A stretch of 63,800 nt of DNA, taken from Nodosilinea sp. LEGE 07298 (GTDB lineage Bacteria > Cyanobacteriota > Cyanobacteriia > Phormidesmidales > Phormidesmidaceae). Where the stretch lies: assembly GCF_015207265.1 (NCBI RefSeq), contig NZ_JADEXE010000003.1, positions 1 through 63,800 of the forward strand, in the 5' to 3' direction. The notes beneath the pieces are model-generated. The model made no database searches and was not told where the DNA came from. It worked only from the letters and a program-made list of their open reading frames with translations. Both the position numbers and the translations under genes were made by a program. Below are positions 63,010 to 63,800 of this stretch, in pieces (the stretch's first letter is position 1; each line of letters opens with the position of its first letter).

Positions 63010-63800
63010 GATCAGAGAGATGATCGTAATCGGCGTCAGCGGCTGCCAGCGAGTGAGGGAGCCAACTCGGACGCCGTGCTGAACCTGGAGTTGGCGAAGT
63101 TGAACTGACCAGGGCCGTGGGCTGGTGGCAGTGCCGTCGACCCAGGCCAGCACCGTGCCTGTATGCTCCAAAGTAGCAAGGGCCAGGACAATGCGCCCCT
63201 GGGTGCCAAGGCGATGTGCAGACATGTCCAGAATGTCGCTCAGATGACCGCCGCTGCCGCCGATAAAGATGCGATCGGGATCGGGCAGATTGGTGAGCGC
63301 TTCGGGTGCAGTACCGTAGACCGGGTGCAGGTTGGCGGTGCCCAGGCGGCGCTGGTTTTGCTGAATGAGGCTAAATCCGGCGGCGGTTTTTTCGATCGCA
63401 TAGACATGAGCCGTGGGGCAGAGCCGATTGACCTCTACGCTGACGGAGCCTGTGCCCGCGCCAATATCCCAAATCATGTGCTCTGGCCTGGGGTCAAGGT
63501 CGGCCAGTATTTGCAGGCGAATATCGCGTTTAGTAATCAGGCCGGGGCGATCGCTAAAGGTCGCAAAAGCGCGATCGGGTAGGCCAATGAGCGGCAGATC
63601 GGCGGGGTCAAACCCCTCCTGCCGCTGTGGCTGGAGCACGACAACATTAAGGCTAGCAAAGGATTTTGAAACCACCTCCTGGGGGGTAAACTCGCGCACC
63701 TGTTCCCCATCGCCGCCCAGGTTTTCGCCCACCCACAAACGGTAGGGGCAGGGCAATTCTAAACTGAGGACGAGCTGCCCCAGGGCCGCTGGGGTATGGG
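62992..63800 (-). CDS. cobL: Precorrin-6Y C5,15-methyltransferase (CobL/CbiET), partial
   Basis: Acts in cobalamin synthesis: CbiE methylates C5 and CbiT methylates C15 with decarboxylation of precorrin-6Y/7. The frame is open at the right edge, so only the end of the CbiE part (LSLELPCPYRLWVGENLGGD) and the CbiT part are visible. CbiT features are LITKRDIRLQILADL, then MIWDIGAGTGSVSVEVNRL (SAM-binding loop) and DRIFIGGSGGHLSDIL. Known fused proteins have about 400 residues, of which about 269 are here. Its 3' end overlaps the CPBP gene by 18 bases. No other cobalamin gene is visible. Confidence 0.9.
   Translation of the reverse strand, partial: HTPAALGQLVLSLELPCPYRLWVGENLGGDGEQVREFTPQEVVSKSFASLNVVVLQPQRQEGFDPADLPLIGLPDRAFATFSDRPGLITKRDIRLQILADLDPRPEHMIWDIGAGTGSVSVEVNRLCPTAHVYAIEKTAAGFSLIQQNQRRLGTANLHPVYGTAPEALTNLPDPDRIFIGGSGGHLSDILDMSAHRLGTQGRIVLALATLEHTGTVLAWVDGTATSPRPWSVQLRQLQVQHGVRVGSLTRWQPLTPITIISLISPEYP

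Overview
The window looks like chromosomal DNA of a beta-cyanobacterium. The evidence is a beta-carboxysome operon (ccmK2-K1-L-M-N-O), a CO2-uptake NDH-1 operon (ndhF-ndhD-chp/cup), photosystem I genes (psaF, psaJ, psaL), ndhM, ycf66, a cyAbrB regulator, an acyl-lipid delta-9 desaturase and very frequent HIP1-type GCGATCGC octamers. Moderate to high GC and the psaF-psaJ-psaL gene order would fit a Leptolyngbya/Nodosilinea-like lineage, but that placement is inference. I found no tRNA, rRNA or CRISPR array.

Layout. 1-5.4 kb: tail of an IS4-like transposase, leuA, an ArsB/NhaD-SLC13-type permease behind a ydaO-type (c-di-AMP) riboswitch, and a GPH sugar symporter. 5.7-12.5 kb: a phosphoribosyltransferase, a TPR-CD225 membrane protein, and a minus-strand signalling cluster (PP2C phosphatase, CHAT-FHA protease-like protein, helical protein of unknown function). 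The PP2C ribosome binding site lies inside a long hairpin. 12.6-25.9 kb: housekeeping genes (ndhM, gloB, K+ channel, ileS, ycf66, AcnA-type aconitase, J-domain protein, HHH protein) and a STAS-sugar transferase fusion. 26-29.3 kb: a small accessory cassette (cupin, zinc-less alcohol dehydrogenase, TetR regulator with two clear operators, and a broken DUF1772 gene).

29.3-35.8 kb: a three-gene light-signalling operon with ATGA overlaps: a biliverdin-type phytochrome kinase, an Rcp1-like response regulator and a large hybrid kinase. 35.9-46.1 kb: an inorganic-carbon island in which ndhF-ndhD-cup (CO2 hydration at NDH-1) diverges from the carboxysome operon. CcmM has lost all three gamma-carbonic-anhydrase zinc histidines, so carboxysomal CA activity must come from elsewhere. 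46.2-55.8 kb: MazEF-type toxin-antitoxin, miaA, gyrB, desC, a PLP lyase, psaL/psaJ/psaF, tsaD, a thioredoxin-fold lipoprotein and an InrS/CsoR-type metal sensor. 55.8-63.8 kb: a roadblock-like protein, a MASE1 adenylate cyclase, acetyl-CoA synthetase, a 1.27-kb gene-poor stretch with a MITE-like element and hairpins, cyAbrB, a CPBP protease interrupted at a T9 tract, and the 3' part of cobL.

The best candidates for something undescribed are the CHAT-FHA/PP2C/helical-protein locus with its sequestered ribosome binding site, the STAS-sugar transferase fusion, the c-di-AMP riboswitch on an ArsB-like permease, and the homopolymer-interrupted CPBP gene.
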